Position numbers and translations under genes: made by a program | Shown: in pieces, positions 24,606 to 33,152 of the stretch | Layout of the letters: every line of letters begins with the position of its first letter | Position numbering within the stretch: the stretch's first letter is position 1 | Notes under the pieces: model-generated | Told to the model about the DNA's origin: nothing | Database searches by the model: none | The model's input: the letters and a program-made list of their open reading frames with translations, nothing else | Source: Streptomyces flaveus | GTDB taxonomy: Bacteria > Actinomycetota > Actinomycetes > Streptomycetales > Streptomycetaceae | DNA: 48,257 bases | Direction of reading: 5' to 3' | NCBI RefSeq assembly: GCF_014647675.1 | Contig: NZ_BMPQ01000050.1 | Location: forward strand, 1 to 48,257

Positions 24606-25616
24606 TCAGGACGACGACGTCCGTCCGCCGAGCGACGCACGTTGCCAGTTGGGAGTGCGGTCCTTGTCGACCAGGGCCGCGCGCACGCCCTCCAGGAAGT
24701 CCGGCGTGCGGATGGTCGTGCGTGTGAGGGCGAGTTCGGCGCCGAGGCACTCGCGCAACGTACGCTGCCTGCCCCGGGCCAGCAGGGCATGAGTGATCTC
24801 CAGGCTCTGCGGCGAGGCGGACTCCAAGGTGGCCAGCGCGTCTGCCGCCCAGGGGGTGTCGAGGTGGCGCAGGCGTTTCTCGATCTCGCCGAGGCTCGGC
24901 GCGCCGAACGCCCAGTCCACGTCCCCGCGTACCTCCGCCAGCCCGCTGCCCGCCACCGGGGAACGGCCGGCGAGGCGGTTCAGGACCACATCCACCGGGT
25001 CGCCGGGGTTGTCGGCCAGGGCATCCCCGACCCCCTCGAGCCCGTCCCTGGGAACGAAGTGCGTGGCCAGCCCCGTATACAGGGCGTCGGCCGCGTCGAG
25101 CCGGTGCCCGGTCAGTCCCAGGTACATGCCGATCGCGCCGGGCAGCCTCGGCAGAAAGTAGCTGGCCCCGACGTCCGGGAAGAACCCGATCCCGGTCTCG
25201 GGCATCGCCAGCACCGCGCCCTCGGTGACGACACGGAAGCTGCCGTGGACGGACAGCCCGAGACCGCCGCCCATGCACAGGCCGTCGATGAGCGACACGA
25301 CCGGGACGGGATATTCGGCGATCCGGGCGTTGAGCCGGTATTCGGAGGCGAAGAACCGCTCACTGGCCTCGGCATCCCCGGCGAGGCTGTGCTCGCGGAT
25401 CGTACGGATGTCTCCACCGGCACAGAACGCCTTCGTGCTGGTACTGGCGAGCACCACAGCGGACAGCGGTGTGTCCTCCCACCCGGCGAGCACGCGGTCG
25501 ATGGCGGCGACCATGCCTGTCGTCAGGGCATTGAGCGCCTTGGGCCGGTTCAAAAGGATGCGGCCGACGCCCCGGTGGACGTCGGCGAGAATCTCGACCG
25601 CAGCGGTATCAGTCAT
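24606..25616 (-). CDS. 3-hydroxyisobutyryl-CoA hydrolase family protein
   Basis: A 336-residue crotonase-fold enzyme, the length of HIBCH rather than of ordinary enoyl-CoA hydratases. Seen are VGRILLNRPKALNALTTGM, KAFCAGGDIRTIRE, DGLCMGGGLGLSVHGSFRVV and the HIBCH-type PETGIGFFPDVGASYFLPRL with its catalytic Glu and Asp. In valine breakdown it would release 3-hydroxyisobutyrate from its CoA ester. It is divergent from the propionyl-CoA synthetase gene, so a shared role in branched-chain or propionate carbon is likely. Confidence 0.92.
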   Translation of the reverse strand: MTDTAAVEILADVHRGVGRILLNRPKALNALTTGMVAAIDRVLAGWEDTPLSAVVLASTSTKAFCAGGDIRTIREHSLAGDAEASERFFASEYRLNARIAEYPVPVVSLIDGLCMGGGLGLSVHGSFRVVTEGAVLAMPETGIGFFPDVGASYFLPRLPGAIGMYLGLTGHRLDAADALYTGLATHFVPRDGLEGVGDALADNPGDPVDVVLNRLAGRSPVAGSGLAEVRGDVDWAFGAPSLGEIEKRLRHLDTPWAADALATLESASPQSLEITHALLARGRQRTLRECLGAELALTRTTIRTPDFLEGVRAALVDKDRTPNWQRASLGGRTSSS

Positions 25617-25675
25617 CGGTCGTCATTTCTCCATCCGCGCGGACCTGGCTGTCGTGGCCATCACGTTGCCGTGGG

Positions 25676-25697
25676 CTTGAGGGGTGGGCACCTCAAG
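25676..25697. promoter_or_regulatory. Inverted repeat in the hydrolase/synthetase control region
   Basis: CTTGAGG (25676-25682) and CCTCAAG (25691-25697) are perfect seven-base arms with an eight-base spacer. A second palindrome, GTGTC C GACAC, lies at 25776-25786, 55 bases before the synthetase start. Both are operator-like; the regulators are unknown. Confidence 0.45.
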
Positions 25698-25841
25698 ATC
25701 CTGACACAGGGCTCGGAGCGCCTCCGCGAGCCTCCGGCATCCTGCTCGACCATGCCGGGTCGGCATACGGTACTTGTGTCCGACACGGTTCCGCACGCCG
25801 CAACATGCCCGCCCCTCTCGATGCCACAAAAGGAGTGCGCG

Positions 25842-27731
25842 ATGGGAACGTACGAGGATGTCTTCCGCGCCAGTACCGAGGACCCGGAGAGCTTCTGGCT
25901 GAAGGCGGCCGAGGGCATCGACTGGGATGTCGCTCCGCAACGCGCGCTGGACTCCTCGGGCGCACCGTTCTACCGCTGGTTTCCCGACGGGCGGCTCAAC
26001 GTCTGTTTCAACGCGCTCGACCGGCACGTCGAAGCCGGCCGCGGCGAACAGCCCGCGCTCGTCTACGACTCGCCCGTGACCAACACCCAACGGACCTACA
26101 CCTACGCGCAGTTGAGGGACGAGGTGGCGGCCTTCGCCGGAGCACTCGTACAGCTCGGCGTGGGGCACGGCGACCGTGTGGTCATCTACATGCCGATGGT
26201 CCCGGAGGCGGCCATCGCGATGCTGGCCTGCGCACGGATCGGCGCGGTCCACTCGGTCGTCTTCGGCGGGTTCGCCCCGCACGAGCTCGCCCTCCGCATC
26301 GACGACGCGGCCCCCAAGGTGGTCGTCTCCGCCTCCTGCGGCATCGAGGGCAAGCGTGTCATCGCGTACAAGCCCCTGCTCGACCGGGCCATCGAACTCG
26401 CGGTCCACAAGCCGGAGAAGAGCGTGATCCTGCAACGCCCGCAGGAGCAGGCCGAGTTGGGGCCCGACGATCTCGACTGGGCCGACCTGGTCGCCGCCGC
26501 ACCGCCGGCCGACTGCGTCCCCGTCGCCGCCACCGACCCCCTCTACATCCTCTACACGTCCGGAACGACCGGAAAACCCAAGGGAGTCGTGCGTGACTGC
26601 GGCGGCTACGCGGTCGCCCTGCACTGGTCGATGGGCGCCGTGTACGACGTGGGCCCGGGCGAGACGATGTTCACCGGCTCCGACGTCGGCTGGGTCGTCG
26701 GGCACTCGTACATCGTCTACGCACCTCTGCTGGCCGGCGCGACGACAGTCCTGTACGAGGGCAAGCCGGTGGGCACCCCGGACGCGGGCCAGTTCTGGCG
26801 GGTTGCCGCCGAGTACCGGGCCAAGACCATGTTCACGGCGCCCACCGCCTTCCGGGCCATCCGCAAGGAGGACCCGAAGGGAGCACTCACCGCCGGCTAC
26901 GACCTCTCCCACCTGCGCTACCTCTTCCTCGCCGGCGAGCGCCTCGACCCCGAGACGTACCACTGGGCGAGCGCCCTGCTGGGCGTCCCGGTGATCGACC
27001 ACTGGTGGCAGACCGAGACCGGCTGGCCCATCGTCGCCAACCCGGTCGGCATCGAGGCCGCTCCCCTCAAGCCCGGCTCCCCCACCCGCCCGCTGCCGGG
27101 CTGGGACGTCCGCGTCCTCGACCCCTCGGGCGAGCCGGCGCCCGCGGGCGTCGACGGTGCGATCGTCGTGAGGCTCCCCCTGCCGCCCGGCGCACTCCCC
27201 ACCCTCTGGAACGACGACGACCGCTACGTCGCCTCCTACCTCTCCGCCTACGCCGGCTACTACCTCACCGGCGACAGCGGCCACATCGACGACGACGGCT
27301 ACGTCTTCGTCATGGGCCGCACCGACGACGTCATCAACGTCGCCGGACACCGGCTGTCCACCGGCAGCATGGAAGAGGCCCTGGCCGCCCATCCCGACGT
27401 CGCCGAATGCGCCGTCATCGGCGTCGCCGACGAACTCAAGGGGCAGATCCCCCGCGGCTTCGTCGTCCTCAAGGCCGGCACCGCCCGCGACCCGAGCGAG
27501 GTCGAGGCCGAACTCGTCCGGCTCGTACGCGAACGCATCGGCGCCGTCGCCTCCCTCAAGGACGTCACGGTCGTCGCCGCCCTGCCCAAGACCCGCTCGG
27601 GCAAGATCCTGCGCAAGACGATGCGCGGCATCGCCGACGGCCACGACGAACCCATCCCCTCCACGGTGGACGACCCCGGCGTCATCGAGGTCCTGCGCCC
27701 GGTCCTCCGCCGCCGCACCGACACCCCGTGA
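25842..27731 (+). CDS. prpE: Propionyl-CoA/acetyl-CoA synthetase (PrpE-like)
   Basis: A 629-residue AMP-forming acyl-CoA synthetase of the acetyl/propionyl type. The start MGTYEDVFRASTEDPESFW at 25842 has AGGAG six bases upstream; the frame is open far to the left but that part only shadows the divergent hydrolase. Motifs are the P-loop LYILYTSGTTGKPKGVV, VVGHSYIVYAPLLAGATTV, WWQTETGWPIVANP (A5), YYLTGDSGHIDDDGYVFVMG (A7-A8) and the lysine loop SGKILRKTMR, whose Lys is the known acetylation site of the family. PrpE is preferred over Acs by length and N terminus, not by a proven pocket. It activates short-chain acids and fits the adjacent CoA hydrolase. Confidence 0.92.
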   Translation: MGTYEDVFRASTEDPESFWLKAAEGIDWDVAPQRALDSSGAPFYRWFPDGRLNVCFNALDRHVEAGRGEQPALVYDSPVTNTQRTYTYAQLRDEVAAFAGALVQLGVGHGDRVVIYMPMVPEAAIAMLACARIGAVHSVVFGGFAPHELALRIDDAAPKVVVSASCGIEGKRVIAYKPLLDRAIELAVHKPEKSVILQRPQEQAELGPDDLDWADLVAAAPPADCVPVAATDPLYILYTSGTTGKPKGVVRDCGGYAVALHWSMGAVYDVGPGETMFTGSDVGWVVGHSYIVYAPLLAGATTVLYEGKPVGTPDAGQFWRVAAEYRAKTMFTAPTAFRAIRKEDPKGALTAGYDLSHLRYLFLAGERLDPETYHWASALLGVPVIDHWWQTETGWPIVANPVGIEAAPLKPGSPTRPLPGWDVRVLDPSGEPAPAGVDGAIVVRLPLPPGALPTLWNDDDRYVASYLSAYAGYYLTGDSGHIDDDGYVFVMGRTDDVINVAGHRLSTGSMEEALAAHPDVAECAVIGVADELKGQIPRGFVVLKAGTARDPSEVEAELVRLVRERIGAVASLKDVTVVAALPKTRSGKILRKTMRGIADGHDEPIPSTVDDPGVIEVLRPVLRRRTDTP

Positions 27732-28277
27732 ACGTGACCGCCCCCGGTCCCCGCGCCCTCAACGTCCACCAATCATTCGCCGCAAGCCACAGAAACGCCA
27801 GGTCAGAGCCACTCCAGCTCGCCGTGCCGCTCTCCTGCCCCTATACAGAGGACCCTCGCCGGCACGCATCCGCTACGCTGTCCCTGGTCGGTCGTTGATA
27901 CGTCACGTTGTCCGCTCAGGTGGTATCGCGGAGGGCATCGCACCATGTCTGACCAGCGGGCTTGTGCTCCTTGTCGAAGATCCGCAGGCTGGATTTTCAA
28001 CAAGGTTTTCCACAAGCCCCCGCCTTCGTGGGATGTGTGGGAAATTCCGTCGCTGCAGGTCAGGCCTGGTGGTGTGCGACGCCCCAAAACGCAGCAGCCC
28101 CGAATCCCAAACGCCTTTGCGGTGTTTTCGCAGCTCATGACGTGTGCACAGGGTGCAGCGCAGCGACCGAATTCAGTGCAACCTGTACACGTCGACGGGG
28201 CAGGCAGGCCACGGTGCGCGGCACACATCTGACACTGCCCCAGTGAACCTGCCACCCATGGGACGACATCCAGGTTG
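27732..28277. other. 546-base gap, lower GC, no recognised gene
   Basis: GC content falls noticeably around 27950-28150 and several short frames exist on both strands, none with a family motif or good ribosome site. The only clear structure is the inverted repeat at 28139-28193. An RNA gene or horizontally acquired DNA is possible but unsupported. Confidence 0.4.
28139..28193. repeat. Long imperfect inverted repeat
   Basis: GACGTGTGCACAGGGTGCA (28139-28157) pairs with TGCAACCTGTACACGTC (28177-28193) with a two-base bulge and one mismatch, around a 19-base loop containing GAATTC. It is about 17 paired bases in a region without genes. It could be a transcript hairpin, a recombination site or a protein-binding site. 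Confidence 0.5.
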
Positions 28278-28605
28278 CTACTTGAATAGCCAGTTGAGCA
28301 GGCCCACCATGGCGAGCGGCACGGTGACGGCGTTGTAGCCGAAGACCCACACGAGGTCGGCGCGGATCGTGCCCAGGGTGCGCCGGGCGAGGCGGACCGC
28401 GTCGCCGAGTACCTCGATGTCGCCGCGCACGAGCGTCACGTCGGCGGCCCGATCGCCGCGTCCGTGCCGCTGCCCATGGCGATGCCGAGGTCGGCGTCGG
28501 CGAGCGCCGCCGCGTCGTTGACGCCGTCACCGACGACCGCGACCCGGCGGCCCTCCTCCCGCAGCCGCCGTACGAGGTCGGCCTTGTCCTCGGGCGTGCA
28601 GCGGG
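28278..28605 (-). pseudogene. Fossil C terminus of a heavy-metal P-type ATPase
   Basis: Reading the minus strand gives CTPEDKADLVRRLREEGRRV then the hinge VAVVGDGVNDAAALADADLG IAMG; after a frameshift near 28460 it continues as ADVTLVRGDIEVLGDAV and ADLVWVFGYNAVTVPLAMVG to a TAG. This is the P-domain hinge and the last helices of a CopA/CtpA-type pump, with one base missing in the middle. The ion channel, A-domain and phosphorylation site are absent. Confidence 0.75.
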
Positions 28606-28725
28606 CGTGCACCTCCTCGCACTGTTCGCGGGCGAACCACAGGAAGTCGAAGAACGTGCGCAGGTCCCGGGCGTGCGCGGCCTGTGTGTTCCACGGGGAG
28701 GACGAAGCCGGGGGTCAGAAGGAGG
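28606..28725 (-). pseudogene. Possible tyrosine-recombinase N-terminal fragment
   Basis: Fused in frame to the ATPase fossil is NTQAAHARDLRTFFDFLWF, which resembles the SAM-like DNA-binding start of phage-type integrases (usual TxxAYxxDLxxFxxFL). No catalytic part follows. A further protein-like stretch, RDKWNRPLITYGIQAQHLLL, lies just upstream in another frame. The region looks like a scrap heap of joined gene fragments. The family call is tentative. Confidence 0.3.
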
Positions 28726-28809
28726 TGCTGGGCTTGGATTCCGTAGGTGATGAGGGGCCTGTTCCACTTGTCGCGACGGCGCTCACGTTCCTCATGCTCG
28801 CAGTCCGGA

Positions 28810-29982
28810 TCAGAATGCCGGCGCGGTTTGCTCCTGCCGTGGTCCCTGACTGCGTGCCTTGAGCAGCGCGTCCCGTAGGCGGTTGTGGGTCATGGCCAGG
28901 CACGCGTGCACCGCGCCGCGTGCTACCGAGAGTCCCAGAATCTGGGAGACGGTCGTGATCCGAGGGGCGGCCGGCAAGTTCTGTGCGAGTCGCTTGCGTA
29001 CCTCGGGGAGTACCTCGTCCACCAAGGGGTGCAACCGGCCGACGAAGTAGACGGACTCGGGATCGAGTGTCACGGCGACGATGCTCACGGCGGTGGTGAC
29101 CGCCGTCGTGAACGCCTTGAGTATCTCGGCACGGGCTCGATGGTCCTGAGGTGCCAGCCACAGGTCCTCGACGCGTTCGAGGTCCAGTCCGTGTTCGCGA
29201 GCGAGCTTCACAAGCCCTGCGGTGCTCAGCAGCTCGTTGAGGGTGCGGTCGTCGATGCCGGAGGAGAGGGAACCGATGTCGCCGAATGCAGGAGTACGTC
29301 CCCGAGCCAGTTCCTGGTCCCTGCAGGTGGCGAAATTCAGGGTGCTGCTGACGCTGAACAGGGCAGCGTCATGGATGCTCGCGTCGTCCGTGAGCACCTG
29401 GAGCAAGGACGCGTTCGCGTCACTGTCGAAGGACACTGGAGCACCGACGAGCTTTTCGACGGTTCGGTGGAGGTCTCTGCCGGAGAAGACTTTCATCGGA
29501 TCGGCAGGCCGAAAGACCTCGGCGCCGTCGCGGACATGGGCGGGCAGTGCCGCGAGGACCTGGCGCAGTGGCCCTCGTGCGGAGGCGCTGGTCTGCGCGA
29601 TCAGGTCGACCAGCCACCGGCCGGCAGCGGGGACGTCGTGGTGCTCGACCGTCGGGACGATCACGTGTCCGATCTCACGGCCGCGTAGGTCGGTCACCAG
29701 CACGCCGGTGGTCACGGCGCCGAAGCCGACCCCCACGACATGTCCGGCTGTCTCGGGCACATCGAGGTACGTCGACGGACGGCCACGCCCGACGACGGCG
29801 TCGACTCCCCCGTCCACGACGAACCCGTCAGAGCGCAGTTCCTCGACGGCCCGCGACACCGTCGCCTTGCTCAACCCCGTGAGCTCGATGAGCTTGTTCC
29901 GGGTCAACGGCGCATGGGAGAGAACCACGTCAAGGACACTTGCCTTGTTGTAGTCGCGCGGTGTGGGGTTGATGCTGCTCAC
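28810..29982 (-). CDS. ROK family transcriptional repressor
   Basis: A 390-residue ROK regulator. The winged HTH lies near residues 12-55 (LTRNKLIELTGLSKATVSRA, then VEELRSDGFVVDGG), followed by a sugar-kinase-like fold with FDSDANASLLQVL in place of the usual NDAN motif and AFGDIGSLSSG. The usual ROK zinc motif (CxCGxxGC) is not seen, and kinase motifs are weak, so it is probably only a sensor. The start is a GTG at 29982 with AAGG upstream. It is downstream of the kinase and lyase genes on the same strand and most likely represses them through the palindrome at 32686. Confidence 0.9.
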   Translation of the reverse strand: MSSINPTPRDYNKASVLDVVLSHAPLTRNKLIELTGLSKATVSRAVEELRSDGFVVDGGVDAVVGRGRPSTYLDVPETAGHVVGVGFGAVTTGVLVTDLRGREIGHVIVPTVEHHDVPAAGRWLVDLIAQTSASARGPLRQVLAALPAHVRDGAEVFRPADPMKVFSGRDLHRTVEKLVGAPVSFDSDANASLLQVLTDDASIHDAALFSVSSTLNFATCRDQELARGRTPAFGDIGSLSSGIDDRTLNELLSTAGLVKLAREHGLDLERVEDLWLAPQDHRARAEILKAFTTAVTTAVSIVAVTLDPESVYFVGRLHPLVDEVLPEVRKRLAQNLPAAPRITTVSQILGLSVARGAVHACLAMTHNRLRDALLKARSQGPRQEQTAPAF

Positions 29983-29996
29983 CTCATGACCTTAGC

Positions 29997-30027
29997 GAGA
30001 CCATACGCAGCGCGAACCAGTGGTCTC
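29997..30027. promoter_or_regulatory. Inverted repeat before the ROK gene
   Basis: GAGACCA (29997-30003) and TGGTCTC (30021-30027) are perfect arms with a 17-base spacer, 15 bases upstream of the ROK start. It may be an operator or part of the leader. It does not match the GTTTCAG site upstream of the lyase. Confidence 0.4.
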
Positions 30028-30161
30028 TGCCGGACTTGCCGAACTACCCGTGGGCGTCGGTGAAGATGCTGATCCTTGGCCCGCCTGCGCTTCTGTTGAA
30101 CTTGGCGATCGGCCAGGTCTGCCGTGTCGGACGCCGGCGAGTGTCGCCTCAGTGGCGCCGC

Positions 30162-31241
30162 TCAAGACGTGTCATGGCGGATGCTCAGCAAGCGGGCCAC
30201 GACCTCCTCCATGGCGACGGCCATGGCCCGCTCCACGTTGGCCCAGTCGTCCTTGGCGTGCTCGAGCAGGTAGTCGCGACGCTCCGGCACTCGTTCCGCG
30301 CGCCAATGGGTGACCAGCGCGCGAAGTGTCAGGCGTGCCAGCGCGGCAACAGGCAGGAGCGGGAGTTCGGTGTCCTTGATCGGCCGGGCCCGCTCGTATC
30401 CCGCGACGAAGCTGCATGCCTCACGCCAGGGATCCCACGGCGTCCGGCCGAGAAGGTTCGCGAGAGACACAGCAGGATCGAAGATCAAAGCACTGCGCAT
30501 GCTGTCGCCGAAGTCGATTACCCCTGTGACGAAGCTGTCTGTCCGCGGATCCACCAGGACGTTGTAGGGGCTGTAGTCACCATGGATCACTTGGGTCTCG
30601 AGATCACCCAGCCTCGGAACAATGGCCTCGTGGAACAGGCGGAACACTTCTTGTGCCAGCCGACGGTGCGCGGCGCTGGGCGTGTACTCGATGAGCTCCC
30701 GCAGCTGGTCGAAGTGTCGAAGATCCCACACAAGGCGCCGCTCGTCCGCTGGATGCCTGAATGACCGCAGAGCCAGATCCACTCGCCCGAGCATCTGCCC
30801 GGCCTGGGCAAGCTGGTGGGGATCGGGGTTGGTCCGCGCCAGGACGGCACCTTCGACGAAGTCGAAGACGCGCAGGACTCGAACCCCGCCGTCGTTCGTC
30901 TCGATCGGTACGTTGTCGCTGCCTTCGGTGGTCTCCTTGACCCGCTGGACGGGGAGATGAGGAGCTTCGGTTTCGAGGTGGCGCATCACAGCCGTTTGCA
31001 GAGCTACGACAGCCACTGCCTCGTCGGGCGGGGAAACCTTGACGAGATGGTCGGCCGTGCCGGTCCGCAGCCGGAACGTGTCGTCCTTCTCGGTTGCCAG
31101 CCGCTCGAGATGTCCGCTCAGCTGGTAGTGCCGGGCGAGGAGGGCGTCCACCACGTTCGTCTCGATGGGCTCGTGGGACGATGCCAGGCCGCTCTCCTGG
31201 AACAACTGCTGGGCGATACGTGCGGGGGGCGAGGTGTTCAC
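30162..31241 (-). CDS. APH/homoserine-kinase-fold phosphotransferase (hydroxylysine-kinase-like)
   Basis: A 359-residue aminoglycoside-phosphotransferase-fold kinase. The catalytic loop VIHGDYSPYNVLVDPRTDSF and the metal-binding VTGVIDFGDSMRSALIFD are intact; the N lobe shows FRLRTGTADHLVKVSPPDE. The GTG start at 31241 has AAGGGACC upstream. It follows the class-III PLP enzyme gene by 27 bases. In animals and some bacteria, kinases of this fold (AGPHD1) pair with AGXT2L-type phospho-lyases to degrade hydroxylysine, so it probably phosphorylates the hydroxyl of an amino alcohol or hydroxy amino acid for that lyase. Antibiotic phosphorylation is less likely given the context. The substrate is inferred only. 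Confidence 0.85.
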   Translation of the reverse strand: MNTSPPARIAQQLFQESGLASSHEPIETNVVDALLARHYQLSGHLERLATEKDDTFRLRTGTADHLVKVSPPDEAVAVVALQTAVMRHLETEAPHLPVQRVKETTEGSDNVPIETNDGGVRVLRVFDFVEGAVLARTNPDPHQLAQAGQMLGRVDLALRSFRHPADERRLVWDLRHFDQLRELIEYTPSAAHRRLAQEVFRLFHEAIVPRLGDLETQVIHGDYSPYNVLVDPRTDSFVTGVIDFGDSMRSALIFDPAVSLANLLGRTPWDPWREACSFVAGYERARPIKDTELPLLPVAALARLTLRALVTHWRAERVPERRDYLLEHAKDDWANVERAMAVAMEEVVARLLSIRHDTS

Positions 31242-31268
31242 CGTTGGGTCCCTTCGGCTTTCGGCCTG

Positions 31269-32618
31269 CTACAGGCGCATCTCGGCGATCTCCGCGAAGG
31301 TCTCGAGGAATCGCGTCACGTCGGCCGAGTCGAAGGCCAGCGGCGGTCGGATCTTGAGCACGTTGACTGCTTCCCCGGTGCCGCTGATGAGGATTCGACG
31401 CTCGCGCATGTCGTTGATGACGTGGTCGGCGCGGACACGATCGGGCTCCAGCGACTCCCGGTCCTTCACGAGTTCGACGCCCACGTACAGACCACTGCCG
31501 CGGACCTCCGCGACGTGAGGAGACTCGCGAGTGATCTCCTCAAGGCCGGCTTTGAGCGCCCTGCCGTTGTCGAGAACTCGCTGCTGCACGTTCTCCGCTT
31601 CGAAGACGTCCAGAACCGCGGCACCGGCGGCAACCGCGATCGAACTGCCCGCAAAGGTGTTGAAGTAACGGACATTCTGTCCGAACTCGTCGCACACCTC
31701 GGGCCTGAACACCACGCCGGACATCGGCATGCCGTTGCCCATGGGCTTGCCCATCGTGACGATGTCCGGAAGCACCCCATGGCGGCTGAACCCCCACATC
31801 GACTCTCCGAGCCGGGCGAATCCCGACTGGACCTCGTCGGCGACGTACACGCCGCCCGCGGCGTGTACCTCCTCGACCATGTCACGCAGGTAACCGACGG
31901 GATCGGTGAAGAGGCCGTCGCTGGAGTGCGCGCAGTCGGTGATCAGCGCCGCAAGCCTGTAGCCGTGGCGCTCGAGGTCGTTGATCGCGCCGCGCACCTG
32001 GCTTCGCATGTAGTCGGGAAGCGATGAACCCGGCGGGACGAGTCGCGGATCAGGAGCATCGATGAGCCGCACATTCGGCCCGAGTGGTGAGCCCGCGCCG
32101 AGCGTCGGCGAGAAGCTCGCAACCTCGCGAGTGAGGCCGTGGTAAGCCCAGCGAGTCACTATGATTCCTTCGCCGCCCGTGTGGAAGCGAGCCACGCGCA
32201 TGGCCAGGTCGTTCGCCTCCGACCCGCTGCACGCGAAGCTGACCTTCGAGAGCGCTTCGGGCATGGTCGCGAGAAGGCGCTCGGCGTAGTCGACGAGTGA
32301 TTCCTGCACATAGCGCGTGTTGGTGTTGACCGCCGCCATCTGGCGGGACACGGCCTCGACGACGTGCGGGTGTGCGTGACCGACGCACGGCACATTGTTG
32401 TAGGCGTCAAGGTAGTCGTTGCCATCCTGGTCGAACAGGTGAGCGCCTCGGCCGGAGGCGAACTCGACCGGCTCCCGGTAGTTCAGCGCGTAACCAGGGC
32501 CCAGCACGTTGTTTCGCCGCTTGACGGTGGACTGCAATCGCTCAGGCAGTTCACCGACCGCTGCGGGGTCGAACCTGTTGGGGTAGTTGACCAGCGCTCG
32601 ACTCAGCGTGGAAGTCAT
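31269..32618 (-). CDS. Class-III PLP enzyme, AGXT2L-type phospho-lyase-like
   Basis: A 449-residue fold-type I PLP enzyme of the class-III aminotransferase family. The N-terminal block YLDAYNNVPCVGHAHPHVVE and NTNTRYVQESLVDYAERLL are closest to AGXT2L proteins (ethanolamine-phosphate or phosphohydroxylysine phospho-lyases). VYVADEVQSGFARLGESMW gives the PLP-ring Asp, and ILPxIV-type VLPDIVTMGKPMGNGMP contains the Schiff-base Lys. A good AAGGAGGG site precedes the start. It is the first gene of an operon with the kinase and the ROK repressor. A lyase removing ammonia and phosphate from the kinase product is the favoured reading; a plain aminotransferase is possible. Confidence 0.88.
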   Translation of the reverse strand: MTSTLSRALVNYPNRFDPAAVGELPERLQSTVKRRNNVLGPGYALNYREPVEFASGRGAHLFDQDGNDYLDAYNNVPCVGHAHPHVVEAVSRQMAAVNTNTRYVQESLVDYAERLLATMPEALSKVSFACSGSEANDLAMRVARFHTGGEGIIVTRWAYHGLTREVASFSPTLGAGSPLGPNVRLIDAPDPRLVPPGSSLPDYMRSQVRGAINDLERHGYRLAALITDCAHSSDGLFTDPVGYLRDMVEEVHAAGGVYVADEVQSGFARLGESMWGFSRHGVLPDIVTMGKPMGNGMPMSGVVFRPEVCDEFGQNVRYFNTFAGSSIAVAAGAAVLDVFEAENVQQRVLDNGRALKAGLEEITRESPHVAEVRGSGLYVGVELVKDRESLEPDRVRADHVINDMRERRILISGTGEAVNVLKIRPPLAFDSADVTRFLETFAEIAEMRL

Positions 32619-32685
32619 CAGCAGGTTCCCTCCTTCGTGGCTTGCATCTCGTCGCGGCTGCTTCAGCGGCAGCCTATCATTTTTC

Positions 32686-32706
32686 GTTTCAGTTCCAACC
32701 TGAAAC
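32686..32706. promoter_or_regulatory. Palindromic operator upstream of the lyase/kinase/ROK operon
   Basis: GTTTCAG (32686-32692) and CTGAAAC (32700-32706) are perfect seven-base arms with a seven-base spacer, in a GC-poor island about 70 bases before the lyase start. ROK repressors bind such two-fold sites, so autoregulation of the operon is likely. Confidence 0.65.
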
Positions 32707-32773
32707 TTATCTCTTCGTGCACGACTGCGGCACCTGAGACCGCGAAGAGTGCCGGATGCGCATGGTCAGGAGA

Positions 32774-32872
32774 TCAAGACTGGCTCCGTTGCGTCGTGCG
32801 GGCGTACTCCCCCGCCCGGGCATCACGGCGGATCGCCGCGTACAGATCGACCTTGGACTTCGGTGGCGCCAT
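32774..32872 (-). pseudogene. N-terminal stub of an IS21-type transposase
   Basis: A 32-residue frame starts MAPPKSKVDLYAAIRRDARA and then stops after TTQRSQS. The first twenty residues match, from memory, the conserved start of Streptomyces IS21/Mu-type transposases; the HTH and DDE catalytic core are gone. The rest of 32710-33150 holds no recognised gene. Confidence 0.6.
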
Positions 32873-33152
32873 CGCACCCTCATCCCGCAGAGCACCCCCA
32901 GGCTCCCACCGCAAGGCCCCGGGTGTTGCCCAGAACTCAGCAACACTGCCCTCCGGGAGGACCGGGCGTTCCCCGCTCTGAGCGACAAGTGGTGTCAGCT
33001 CCCACGTACAAAACCAGGTGGGCGAATCGCCCTAAGGACTGAGCAGATCGGCATGCGTCGTGGCCGTTGTGACATGGAGCAGGTGACAGGCGGAGAAGCG
33101 AGGCTCTGAGCAGCCGCACCGTGAAGGTGGCGGACTGCGAAGGAGCGATCTC

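Noticed and set aside
24642..25841. 400-codon N-terminal extension of the CoA synthetase
   Set aside because: It is antisense to the CoA hydrolase, has no family similarity, and a strong AGGAG site marks the start at 25842.
27803..28255. 150-residue Cys-rich minus-strand frame
   Set aside because: It has no ribosome site, no recognised fold and scattered codon bias; Cys spacing does not form a zinc motif. Left as unassigned.
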